Source: Desulfotignum sp. (GTDB lineage Bacteria; Desulfobacterota; Desulfobacteria; Desulfobacterales; Desulfobacteraceae). From it: a DNA stretch of 11,367 bases. The notes under the pieces are model-generated. The model ran no database searches and was not told the DNA's origin. It saw only the letters and a program-made list of their open reading frames with translations. Below are positions 1 through 7,052 of this stretch, one piece after another. A program made the position numbers and the translations under genes. How positions within the stretch are numbered: position 1 is the stretch's first letter; every line of letters starts with the position of its first letter. The stretch is taken from assembly GCA_011390235.1 (NCBI GenBank), contig JAABSS010000347.1, positions 1 through 11,367 of the forward strand, read 5' to 3'.

Positions 1-30
1 TTTCAAAAAATACAGGAGCTATCAAAGTAA
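1..30 (+). CDS. possible 3' end of an upstream gene (candidate gspF)
   Basis: The first reading frame is open from base 1 to a TAA at 28-30 and would encode the C-terminal residues FQKIQELSK. The stop overlaps the gspG start by one base (TAATG), the same arrangement seen at the gspC/gspD junction. In many T2SS operons gspF directly precedes gspG, and gspF is missing from the rest of the window, so this is a plausible gspF tail. Nine residues are far too few to identify a protein. The two other forward frames are also open across this stretch, so the call rests on context only. Confidence 0.3.
   Translation, partial: FQKIQELSK
14..18 (+). promoter_or_regulatory. ribosome binding site of gspG
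   Basis: AGGAG lies 11 bases before the ATG at 30. It supports that start over the in-frame ATG at 57, which has only a GGTGG stretch in front of it. The spacing is slightly long but usable. Confidence 0.55.
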
Positions 31-509
31 TGAAAATACAGAAAAATGACGGTGGTATGAACCGGTCCAGGGGCTGGTTGGTTAATGAAAGGGGATTTTC
101 CTTTCTGGAACTTATGGTGGTGGTGGTGATCCTGGGTATTCTGGCCACCTATGTTGCCCCGCGGTTCATGGGAAGGGCTGATGATGCCAAGGCGGTCAAG
201 GCAAAGGTGGATATTGTTTCCATTGAGACCGCCCTTAAACTGTACAAGCTTGACAACGGGATGTATCCCACAACTGACCAGGGCATTGCGGCACTGGTGG
301 AAAAACCGGGTACCGAGCCTGTTCCCATGAACTGGAAAGAAAAAGGGTATCTTGAAAAGGCAAGGGTTCCCAAAGACCCGTGGGGCAGGGAATATCTGTA
401 TCTGTCCCCGGGTATCCATGATGATTATGATATTATCTCCTATGGAGCGGACGGGGTTCCCGGGGGAGAGGGGAAAGACAAAGACATAAACAGCTGGGAA
501 CTTGAGTAA
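30..509 (+). CDS. gspG: GspG, major pseudopilin of the type II secretion system
   Basis: This 159-residue protein is the main subunit of the periplasmic pseudopilus, which acts as a piston pushing folded substrates through the secretin. Prepilin peptidase should cut after Gly22, leaving mature FSFLE with the conserved Glu at +5 (Glu27), followed by a hydrophobic helix to about residue 45. Family signatures are visible: YPTTDQGI (79-86), KDPWGR (115-120), and a C-terminal loop around 139-152 rich in Gly and Asp that in GspG proteins binds calcium. The leader is long (22 residues). A start at the ATG at 57 would shorten it to 13 residues, but the better ribosome binding site favours position 30. 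The gene overlaps gspH by 8 bases. Identification is secure; only the start is in doubt. Confidence 0.96.
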   Translation: MKIQKNDGGMNRSRGWLVNERGFSFLELMVVVVILGILATYVAPRFMGRADDAKAVKAKVDIVSIETALKLYKLDNGMYPTTDQGIAALVEKPGTEPVPMNWKEKGYLEKARVPKDPWGREYLYLSPGIHDDYDIISYGADGVPGGEGKDKDINSWELE

Positions 510-1014
510 ATATCAGGACATATCCGGTTTCACCCTGATAGAACTGATTGTTGTCATGGCTATTATCAGCAGCCTGTTGTTTTTTTCGCTTCCTGTGTTC
601 AGGGATGTGGCCCTGTTTTCCAGCGGCACAAACCAGGCTGGTGATATTGTCCGGTTGATAAATGATCTGAAAAAAAGAGCGGTTGAACAGAATGCAGATC
701 TGGTGATGCACATGGACACCATGTCCAACAAGGTGTGGGTTATAAGTGACCACATGGATGCGGCACAAAAAGAGGAAGCAAAGGAAAACAGTGCACAGCT
801 TTCTAAAGACATTGTTGTTTCCGGTGTTGAATACCCGGAAATGACCCTCACAGATTTTCAGGAATTGAAAATCCGTTTCAGCAGGCATGGGTATTCAGAC
901 GCCGCCCATATCCATATAATTGAAGACCAGAAATATGTAACCCTGAAAATCGCACCCTTTCTTCCCCGGGTCGAGATCAAAGAAGGCCATGTGCATTTTG
1001 AAGACTGTTTATAG
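502..1014 (+). CDS. gspH: GspH, minor pseudopilin
   Basis: This is a 170-residue minor pseudopilin, one of the subunits capping the pseudopilus. The leader MSKYQDISG is followed by FTLIE, with Glu at +5 (Glu14), and a hydrophobic helix to about residue 31. The rest is a variable beta-rich periplasmic domain, as is usual for GspH, with no further diagnostic motif. The start is a TTG inside the end of gspG (TTGAGTAA). No other start codon leaves an intact type III signal, because the next Met lies inside the membrane helix. A GGGA lies only three bases before the TTG, so initiation probably depends on ribosomes terminating on gspG. The H assignment rests on position between gspG and gspI as well as on the N-terminus. 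Confidence 0.88.
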   Translation: MSKYQDISGFTLIELIVVMAIISSLLFFSLPVFRDVALFSSGTNQAGDIVRLINDLKKRAVEQNADLVMHMDTMSNKVWVISDHMDAAQKEEAKENSAQLSKDIVVSGVEYPEMTLTDFQELKIRFSRHGYSDAAHIHIIEDQKYVTLKIAPFLPRVEIKEGHVHFEDCL

Positions 1015-1396
1015 AACAGAAGGCTTTACCCTTCTGGAGGTCATGATCAGTGTGTCGATCATTGCCCTTGTATTTGTATCCCTTTTCAGGATGCAGTCCG
1101 GGACCATTTCCCTTGCCCAGACCGGTCAGTTTAACACAATCGCCCCCATCCTGGCAGCACAGCTGATCGCCCGGATAGAGCATGATGTTCAAAACTGGTC
1201 ACAGTCTGACGGGGATTTTGGAGAAAGCCATCCCGGATTCACCTGGACCTGTGAAATTTCCGACATATCCCTTGATGAACTGGATTTTATCAGAGAAGAA
1301 AGCGCTGACAGCCTCAAAAAAATTCATATAAAGATAACCGGACCGGGCGAACAGACACCCTATGAAGTGACAACCTGGAGAATTGCCGTTGAATAA
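989..1396 (+). CDS. gspI: GspI, minor pseudopilin
   Basis: This 135-residue protein is close to the usual GspI size. Cleavage is expected after Gly12, giving FTLLEVMISVSI with Glu at +5 (Glu17), and the hydrophobic helix runs to about residue 33. The segment APILAAQLIARIE (52-64) matches the position of the Ala/Gln-rich stretch typical of GspI. In known systems GspI nucleates the tip complex with GspJ and GspK. With ATG at 989 the gene overlaps gspH by 26 bases. A TTG at 998 would give a 9-residue leader, like its neighbours, and sits at a better distance (11 bases) from the AGAAGG at 981-986. That start is a real alternative, given the TTG starts elsewhere in this operon. Confidence 0.9.
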   Translation: MCILKTVYRTEGFTLLEVMISVSIIALVFVSLFRMQSGTISLAQTGQFNTIAPILAAQLIARIEHDVQNWSQSDGDFGESHPGFTWTCEISDISLDELDFIREESADSLKKIHIKITGPGEQTPYEVTTWRIAVE

Positions 1397-2075
1397 GCTG
1401 ATTACAGAAGGCAGCCCAGGGTTTACCTTTGTTGAGGTGATGGTTGCGATCCTGATATTTTCTGTGGTCATCACAACCTTGTTTTCATCTTTTCAGGCAT
1501 TTATCCATGCAGGTGGTGCTGTCAAGGAGAGCATTGCCCACACGGAGAAAATCAGCGCTGTTTTCAAAACGATGCACAGGGATATGGAAGGGGTCTATGT
1601 GGTGCAGCTTCCCTGGTATAAAAAACCGGCATTCAATTCAGAACCTGACCCCTTTCGGCTGACAGGCAGTGAAGAGATTGTGGGGGGACAGACAGTATCT
1701 TATCTGGTATTTTCATCTTCTGCCCATGCACAAACCGGCATGGACAAAAGAAACGGGATTGCACAGATCTTTTATTATACAAAAGAAAATGATAACAATA
1801 CCCTTGATCTTTTCCGGGGGGATGTATTGCCGCCGTATCCCCAGGAACCTGCCGGGTGTGGTGATCCGGTGCTGTGTACCGGCATTTCCGGGTTTGAACT
1901 GCTGTATACGGACAAAGATGGCGAACAATACCGGAGTTGGGATTCTGATGCTGAAGAATTTGCATATGCCTTTCCGGTAAGTATTGAGATCAAAATTGTT
2001 TTTGGCGCTAAAGAGCAGAAAACGGTTTTTCAAACTGCGGTAACTTTGATGTCCCAGAGGGGGACTGTTGAGTAA
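1389..2075 (+). CDS. gspJ: GspJ, minor pseudopilin
   Basis: This 228-residue minor pseudopilin has the leader MNKLITEGSPG and then FTFVEVMVAILIF, with Glu at +5 (Glu16). A larger, beta-rich periplasmic domain follows, as expected for GspJ, which is bigger than H and I. A TTG at 1383 is also in frame, but the TTG at 1389 is preferred. GGAG at 1377-1380 is 8 bases from 1389 and only 2 from 1383. The 1389 start also falls in the same TTGARTAA overlap used by gspH and gspK. The downstream end overlaps gspK by 8 bases. GspJ forms the tip heterotrimer with GspI and GspK in studied T2SSs. Confidence 0.9.
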   Translation: MNKLITEGSPGFTFVEVMVAILIFSVVITTLFSSFQAFIHAGGAVKESIAHTEKISAVFKTMHRDMEGVYVVQLPWYKKPAFNSEPDPFRLTGSEEIVGGQTVSYLVFSSSAHAQTGMDKRNGIAQIFYYTKENDNNTLDLFRGDVLPPYPQEPAGCGDPVLCTGISGFELLYTDKDGEQYRSWDSDAEEFAYAFPVSIEIKIVFGAKEQKTVFQTAVTLMSQRGTVE

Positions 2076-3210
2076 AATTCTTTGCAATGAACGCGGGGTG
2101 GCGCTTGTGGTGACCATCGCTGTTGTGGCGATTCTGGTGGCTGCCGGCTTGCAGCTGGGAAAGGTTACCGGTGATGCGGTTTTGATGACCATGGTTGAAA
2201 AAGACCAGTTCCAGGCCCGGCAGCTGGCCATTTCAGGCATTGAACTTGCAAAGGTTATTCTGGCGGAGGATGCCGCCATGAACGCAACAGATTCGGTGCA
2301 GGAAGCATGGGCTGATCCGGATGAACTGGCCCTGGCACTCAGTGCTCTGGGATTGGAGACGGAAAACATGTCTTTAAAGATCACAGATGAATTGTCCAAA
2401 ATTCAGGTGAATGCCCTGATCAGGCAGTTTCCCGGCAACCAGGTAAATCCTGACCAGGCAGGGGTATGGGAAAATTTTTTCAGGCCGTTTTTTTCAAGTG
2501 ACAAGGCCCTGGATGACAGAGATCCTGCCATGATCATCAACTCTGTGAAAGACTGGCTCGATGCAGAAGATGATGATGCCATCAGCGGTCTTTCAGGTGC
2601 GGAATCTGACTATTACCAGGGTTTGGAGCCGCCTTACGCATGTGCCAACGGCCCGTTTAACCATATAGATGAGCTGTTGTCCGTGCAGGGGATTTCAAAG
2701 GACATTCTGGAGATGGATCAGACAGATACAAGCGTGCCGGCGTTGGACCAGGCAGTTGAAAACATGGATGCTGACCCACAACCTATCACCTTGAGCGATG
2801 TGTTCACCGTGTATGGACTGGACGACAGATCCTTACAGGATGGTGGCTTCAGGTATCCAGGACAGATAAATATCAATACAGCTGACATGGCCGTACTGTC
2901 AGCGGTGCTTCCTGAAGGAATGGAAGATCTGGTCCGGGAACTTATTGATTTCAGAGAGCAGAAAACAGATGATGGGGAATCTTTTTTGAACCAGCTGGAC
3001 AAAGGGTGGTATAAAAAAATCATCGGCCTGTCCCCAAAAGAACAGCAGCGCATTGACCGCCTTGTCAGGTATACAAGCGATACCTTTAAGATTGAATCCA
3101 CAGCCTTGCAAAATACCGCATCTGTAACGCTGTTGGCATTTGTGAAAAGAGAAAAAGATGCGGAATCCGGCAGATGGCAGTGCCGGATTATTCAGATGGA
3201 AAGGCAATAA
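2068..3210 (+). CDS. gspK: GspK, pseudopilus tip protein
   Basis: This 380-residue protein is the large minor pseudopilin that sits at the very tip of the pseudopilus. The leader MSKILCNERG is followed by VALVVTIAVV, so position +5 is Val instead of Glu. Lack of Glu5 is normal for GspK and fits a terminal subunit. Family signatures follow: DWLDAEDDD (162-170), a YYQGLEPPY-type segment with NGPFNHIDELL (183-205), and QININTAD (267-274), which resembles the helix-hairpin-helix region of the family. The TTG start overlaps the gspJ stop, with a good GAGGGGG at 2057-2063 in front. The protein is somewhat longer than most GspK, with an Asp-rich stretch around 215-240. Confidence 0.95.
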   Translation: MSKILCNERGVALVVTIAVVAILVAAGLQLGKVTGDAVLMTMVEKDQFQARQLAISGIELAKVILAEDAAMNATDSVQEAWADPDELALALSALGLETENMSLKITDELSKIQVNALIRQFPGNQVNPDQAGVWENFFRPFFSSDKALDDRDPAMIINSVKDWLDAEDDDAISGLSGAESDYYQGLEPPYACANGPFNHIDELLSVQGISKDILEMDQTDTSVPALDQAVENMDADPQPITLSDVFTVYGLDDRSLQDGGFRYPGQININTADMAVLSAVLPEGMEDLVRELIDFREQKTDDGESFLNQLDKGWYKKIIGLSPKEQQRIDRLVRYTSDTFKIESTALQNTASVTLLAFVKREKDAESGRWQCRIIQMERQ

Positions 3211-3229
3211 ACAGTACCAAAAGGATAAA

Positions 3230-3234
3230 AAGGA
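3230..3234 (+). promoter_or_regulatory. ribosome binding site of gspL
   Basis: AAGGA lies 7 bases before the ATG at 3242 in the 31-base gap after gspK. It fixes the gspL start at 3242. Without it, an in-frame ATG at 3158 inside gspK would give a 28-residue extension of low-complexity Lys/Gln/Asn sequence that is unlike GspL. Confidence 0.7.
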
Positions 3235-3241
3235 ACAATTG

Positions 3242-4690
3242 ATGACAGGATCTTTTCTGCGGCTCGATATTGATCATTTCGGCATCAGTGCCAGGGTGGT
3301 GCAACATGGGTATAAAAAGCGGTCGGTCACAGATGAATGTCGGATTTTGTTCGCAGATGTAACCCTTGAAGACGAAGACCAGGACGTTTTTGGTGCTGCA
3401 ATGGATATGCTTGCCCAGAAGATGGACATGCAGTCATTTACAAAAGCCGTTATTTTCGTTCCCACTGGAGATATCTGTTATAAAATTTTGTCTGTGCCCT
3501 TTAGATCAGGCAAAAAAATTTCCCAGATTCTACCCTTTGAACTTGAATCTTTTCTGCCGGGAAATGATGAAGTTTATATATCGGATTTTCATCTGCTGGA
3601 TATTTCGGGAGATGAAAATCTGGTCCTGAGCGGCTCCATTGCTGAAACTGCTGTAGAATCATATTTTACTGCACTTGCCTGTTTTAACATCCATCCCCGG
3701 GTGGTTGCACCAAAGGGATACGCAGCAGTGACAGGTTTTTTACACCAGCGAAAAGAAAATTCCTCTTTTGTATTTGTCTATCTTGACCGGTATGAAACTG
3801 TCCTGGTGCTGGTAAACAACCGCATTCCCAGCGCTGTGCGGACATTTTCACCCGCGATCCGGGCATCAGGCGAAAGCCTTGCTGCTGCTGTCAGACAAAC
3901 CATTATCGGTTTCAACCAGAGAACCGGGGTGCAGGTGGCATTTGACATTGTTGTGTGCATGGATGAAAAATCCAGCCCGGACATGATCTGTCATGCCCTT
4001 GAAACAAAACTGGCAGACCTGGCAGGTCTGAGACCGGTGGATCCAGGATCTCAGAAAGGACCGGTGGTGGAGATAATCAATCCTGACGGCCTGCTGTCGG
4101 ATATTGTCCCGGATAAACATGTCAGATATCTGTTTAATTTCTGCAGGGGAAAGTATGGGGCCAGTTCATTTGTGAATACCTATTTTTCCCAGATTGCTGC
4201 AAGTGTTGCGTTGTTTGTCTGTTTTCTGGGGTTGGTGCTGGCCCGTGCAGGCATTGACAATGCAAAACTGCAAGATCGGATTGCAGCCATTGATCAGACA
4301 GCGGTATCAATCTATATGGAGACCTTTCCGGATAGAACCAGGGTCCAGGACCCCTATCTCCAGATGCAGGCCAATGTAAGGGAAGCCATGAAAAATACAG
4401 GCAGTGCAGTTGATACAAACCCCTCGGGCAATGATGCAGATGTCAAGGTCCTGGAGATAATCGATGACATATCCCAAAAAATACCGGATGCCATTGATGT
4501 GGAAATATCAGGCCTTTTGTTCAACAAAGGACGTCTGGTCCTGTCCGGATCAACCGATAATTTCAATAATGTGGATAATATCAAAACCAGGCTGGAGTCA
4601 GCAGCCCTGTTTCAAAAGGTCGGTATCAGCGGGGCTGCAGCAGACAAGCAGGGGGACAGGGTGAATTTTAAATTCAATATAGAATTGTGA
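3242..4690 (+). CDS. gspL: GspL, inner-membrane platform protein that recruits GspE
   Basis: This 482-residue bitopic protein couples the cytoplasmic ATPase GspE to the inner-membrane platform. Residues 1 to about 290 form the actin-like (PilM-related) cytoplasmic domain, with the characteristic ILPFELESFLP segment at 96-106. RYLFNFCRGKYG (295-306) resembles the short family motif just before the membrane. One transmembrane helix spans about 318-337. The periplasmic part (about 340-482) has a helical stretch and then a ferredoxin-like domain (about 400-480) that would pair with GspM. The gene follows gspK after 31 bases and precedes gspM by 10. At roughly 480 residues it is slightly longer than many GspL. 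Sequence conservation is low in this family, so the call combines motifs, topology and position. Confidence 0.92.
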   Translation: MTGSFLRLDIDHFGISARVVQHGYKKRSVTDECRILFADVTLEDEDQDVFGAAMDMLAQKMDMQSFTKAVIFVPTGDICYKILSVPFRSGKKISQILPFELESFLPGNDEVYISDFHLLDISGDENLVLSGSIAETAVESYFTALACFNIHPRVVAPKGYAAVTGFLHQRKENSSFVFVYLDRYETVLVLVNNRIPSAVRTFSPAIRASGESLAAAVRQTIIGFNQRTGVQVAFDIVVCMDEKSSPDMICHALETKLADLAGLRPVDPGSQKGPVVEIINPDGLLSDIVPDKHVRYLFNFCRGKYGASSFVNTYFSQIAASVALFVCFLGLVLARAGIDNAKLQDRIAAIDQTAVSIYMETFPDRTRVQDPYLQMQANVREAMKNTGSAVDTNPSGNDADVKVLEIIDDISQKIPDAIDVEISGLLFNKGRLVLSGSTDNFNNVDNIKTRLESAALFQKVGISGAAADKQGDRVNFKFNIEL

Positions 4691-4700
4691 AACAATAGCC

Positions 4701-5234
4701 ATGATTGCTTTGTCAGGTCGTGAAAAACTGGTTGTAATTCTGGGTGCTGCCTTTCTGGTGGTGTTTTTCGGGTATCAGCTGGTGATTGCCCCGGTGTTTG
4801 AAAACCGCCAGACCCTCACCCAGGTGCTGCAGCAAAAACAGACAGCCTTAGATGAAATGGTTTTGCTGCAGCAGCAGTATGCCGCTGTTTCTTCTTCTTT
4901 TGACACCAGAGCACAGGCACTTGCAGACAGAGAAAAAGGGTTTTCCCTGTTTGCCTTTCTGGATTCGCGGGCACAGCAAAGCGGGGTGAAAACCAATGTG
5001 GCATATATGCAGCCCTTCAGCAAAGAGATCGAAAACGCCGCTTACACAATTGAAACCGTAAAATTCAAACTGGCAGAGGTGTATTTAAAGGAACTGGTGG
5101 ATTTTCTCCACCGGATCGAATCATCTGATAACGGGGTTGCAATAACCTCTTTGTCTTTGAACAAAACCGGTGCAGACAAAGAAAAACTGGATGCAATTAT
5201 CGAGGCCCAGACACTGATGGTAAAGGACAATTAA
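4701..5234 (+). CDS. gspM: GspM, inner-membrane platform protein
   Basis: This 177-residue protein has a short cytoplasmic start, one membrane helix (about 9-30), a Gln-rich coiled-coil-like segment (36-62), and a small periplasmic alpha/beta domain with the KFKLAEVYLKELVDFLHRIE stretch (121-140) typical of the ferredoxin-like fold. GspM binds GspL and stabilises the platform. No convincing Shine-Dalgarno sequence precedes the ATG, and no alternative start in frame is better, so translation may rely on coupling to gspL, whose stop is 10 bases upstream. Size, topology and the L-M-N order support the assignment; there is no single diagnostic motif. Confidence 0.88.
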   Translation: MIALSGREKLVVILGAAFLVVFFGYQLVIAPVFENRQTLTQVLQQKQTALDEMVLLQQQYAAVSSSFDTRAQALADREKGFSLFAFLDSRAQQSGVKTNVAYMQPFSKEIENAAYTIETVKFKLAEVYLKELVDFLHRIESSDNGVAITSLSLNKTGADKEKLDAIIEAQTLMVKDN

Positions 5235-5238
5235 TGGC

Positions 5239-6108
5239 ATGAACGTCAAACTGGTTCTGTTTTACTTTTTGTTTTCCATGGCAGCCTTTGTGCTGTTTGT
5301 GTTTGTATTGTTTCCCGGCAAAAAGGTGGCAGCATATCTGTCCCGGACAGTGACAAGGCCGAATGCAATGGTACAGGTGAGTATGGAGGATGCAGATCTT
5401 TTTCCGCCGCTGCGTGTATTCTTCGATAACGCCCGGTTTTCCATGGGCCCTGATATAACCATAACCCCTCAGACCTTTGGTATATCTTTGTCGCTTCCGG
5501 CTTTTTTTGAAAAGGAAAAAACTATCGGCTTTCAATCAAAAATATTCCAGGGAACCGCCAATGGCAGTTTCAGGGTTATCCGTTTTGATCCTCTGGCAGT
5601 GTCGGAGGCACAAATAACCATGTCTGATATCACAATAACCCAGTTTCTTTATCAGACAGAGCTTGCTGATATTACCGTAAGCTGTGAAATTAATGGTGAA
5701 TATAGTTTTTTTGGACAGGGAAATGAAAAACAACAGAGCAAGGGAACCTGTGTTATCCGAAATGTTTCCGCAGTCATGGAAAATTCATTGTTCAACCGGA
5801 TGAATCTGCCGTTGGTTGATTTTTCTCAGGTTGAAGCAGCGTATACCCAGACGGGCAATACCATAACAATCACAAATTGTATTGCAAAAGGGCCCATTGT
5901 TCATATAAAACTCACAGGAGATATCCAGCTGGAATTTCCCTTAAAGGAAAGCCGGTTGAACCTGGTGGGCCTGGTACTGCCGGAATCACCGTATCTGGCA
6001 GTGCTTGCAGATAATGCAGCCATAAAAGCTGCGGTGAAAAACATTTCCAGAGACGGGATTAAATTTGGGCTTTCAGGAACATTAATGCATCCAAAGATCG
6101 GAATATGA
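5239..6108 (+). CDS. gspN: GspN, AsmA-like T2SS accessory protein
   Basis: This 289-residue protein has an N-terminal membrane anchor (about 5-25) and an otherwise periplasmic, beta-strand-rich body with alternating polar and hydrophobic residues. That pattern fits the GspN family, which is related to AsmA-type proteins. GspN is not essential in several model T2SSs, and its mechanism is poorly known. It has been proposed to sit with GspC/GspD or to affect envelope assembly. The start is four bases after the gspM stop, with AAGGA at 5223-5227, eleven bases before the ATG. An ATG at 5234 terminates after two codons and is not used. The stop overlaps the gspC start (ATGA), placing GspN next to the inner/outer membrane linker genes. 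Confidence 0.85.
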   Translation: MNVKLVLFYFLFSMAAFVLFVFVLFPGKKVAAYLSRTVTRPNAMVQVSMEDADLFPPLRVFFDNARFSMGPDITITPQTFGISLSLPAFFEKEKTIGFQSKIFQGTANGSFRVIRFDPLAVSEAQITMSDITITQFLYQTELADITVSCEINGEYSFFGQGNEKQQSKGTCVIRNVSAVMENSLFNRMNLPLVDFSQVEAAYTQTGNTITITNCIAKGPIVHIKLTGDIQLEFPLKESRLNLVGLVLPESPYLAVLADNAAIKAAVKNISRDGIKFGLSGTLMHPKIGI

Positions 6109-7052
6109 AATATTTATTTGCCTTTATCCATATGGGGGTGATTGCTGCGATGGCATATGTCGGTGCTGATCTTTTTTATGCCGCTGTGCTGCCTGACATC
6201 GAAAAAACGCCGGAACGGGGAATGGCTTCTGCCCCGGCAGAAATAGATGCAGGCCGCAAGGTTCAGGCTGATTCTGATGCTGATCAGTATGATGCCATTG
6301 TCAAAAGAAATCTGTTCAAGGTGGAGATAGAAAAAAAGGAAACACCTGTTGAAACAACGGCGGAACCGGTAAAACTTGAACCCACAAACCTGAAACTGGC
6401 CCTCTGGGGAACGGTTACAGGGTCTTCTGTTTTATGGGCGGTGATCGAAGATAAAAATGCCAGACAGCAGGCCTTGTACCAGGTGGGAGATATGGTTCAG
6501 GGGGCACAGGTCAAAGAAATTCTGCGCCATGAAGTGATACTCAATTTTCAGGGCAAAGACCAGGTGCTTGAAATGCAGACAGACCTGTCAGGCAAACCTG
6601 TTGCTCCCTCCCTTGTAAATACTGCCGGCACTGCGGCCGCCCACATGGCCCAGAATCAACCGCTGGCCGGGCCGATGCTGGAGAATGCCGGAGAAATTAT
6701 GAGGCAGATTAAATTCCGGCCCTATTTTTCCCAGGGGGTGCCGGATGGGCTTATGGTTTACGGCATACGGCCTGATTCGATTTTCAGGCAGATTGGGTTG
6801 AGAAATGGCGATATTGTCAAGGATATCAACGGAACACCCATTGTGACAGCAGCAGATGGTATGAACATGCTCATGGAAATCCAGGGAACACAAGAGATCG
6901 GTATGACTGTTTTAAGAAGGGGTAAGACAATGGATCTGTCATTTCCGGCAACTGACTATGAATCTGAAACGGTGGAACAGGAACAGGAGAATGAAGAAAT
7001 GTCCCAGCCCCAGACCTTTCCTGAGGAAACCAGCAAAGGAGATCAATCATAA
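6105..7052 (+). CDS. gspC: GspC, inner-membrane protein linking platform to secretin, with PDZ domain
   Basis: This 315-residue bitopic protein has one membrane helix (about 5-27), a linker, and an HR (homology region) domain at about 62-157, starting with YDAIVKRNLFKV and containing LALWGTVTG (98-106). The HR domain is what contacts the N0 domain of GspD. A PDZ domain follows at about 200-282, visible as GLMVYGIRPDSIFRQIGL and then NGDIVKDINGTPI. GspC PDZ domains are implicated in substrate choice. An acidic, Glu/Gln-rich tail (about 286-312) extends past the PDZ domain and looks disordered. The ATG overlaps the gspN stop by four bases (ATGA), and the stop overlaps the gspD start by one (TAATG). 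Placement of gspC after gspN differs from the usual C-D-E-F-G order. Confidence 0.95.
   Translation: MKYLFAFIHMGVIAAMAYVGADLFYAAVLPDIEKTPERGMASAPAEIDAGRKVQADSDADQYDAIVKRNLFKVEIEKKETPVETTAEPVKLEPTNLKLALWGTVTGSSVLWAVIEDKNARQQALYQVGDMVQGAQVKEILRHEVILNFQGKDQVLEMQTDLSGKPVAPSLVNTAGTAAAHMAQNQPLAGPMLENAGEIMRQIKFRPYFSQGVPDGLMVYGIRPDSIFRQIGLRNGDIVKDINGTPIVTAADGMNMLMEIQGTQEIGMTVLRRGKTMDLSFPATDYESETVEQEQENEEMSQPQTFPEETSKGDQS
7035..7041 (+). promoter_or_regulatory. strong ribosome binding site of gspD
   Basis: AAAGGAG ends 10 bases before the ATG at 7052. It is one of the best Shine-Dalgarno matches in the operon. A high translation rate would suit the secretin, which is needed in many copies per machine. 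That last point is inference. Confidence 0.65.

Noticed and set aside
3..419. A minus-strand open frame with a run of five His opposite gspG
   Set aside because: The His run is the reverse complement of the GTG/GTT Val codons in the GspG membrane helix, so it is an artefact of that helix.
1713..2399. A 228-codon open frame on the minus strand opposite gspJ and gspK
   Set aside because: It lies entirely antisense to two well-identified genes, has a Ser/Ala-rich low-complexity composition typical of reverse-strand shadows, and shows no recognisable domain.
3158..3241. An upstream extension of gspL starting at an ATG inside gspK
   Set aside because: The 28 extra residues are unlike GspL N-termini, and the ATG at 3242 has a well-placed AAGGA.
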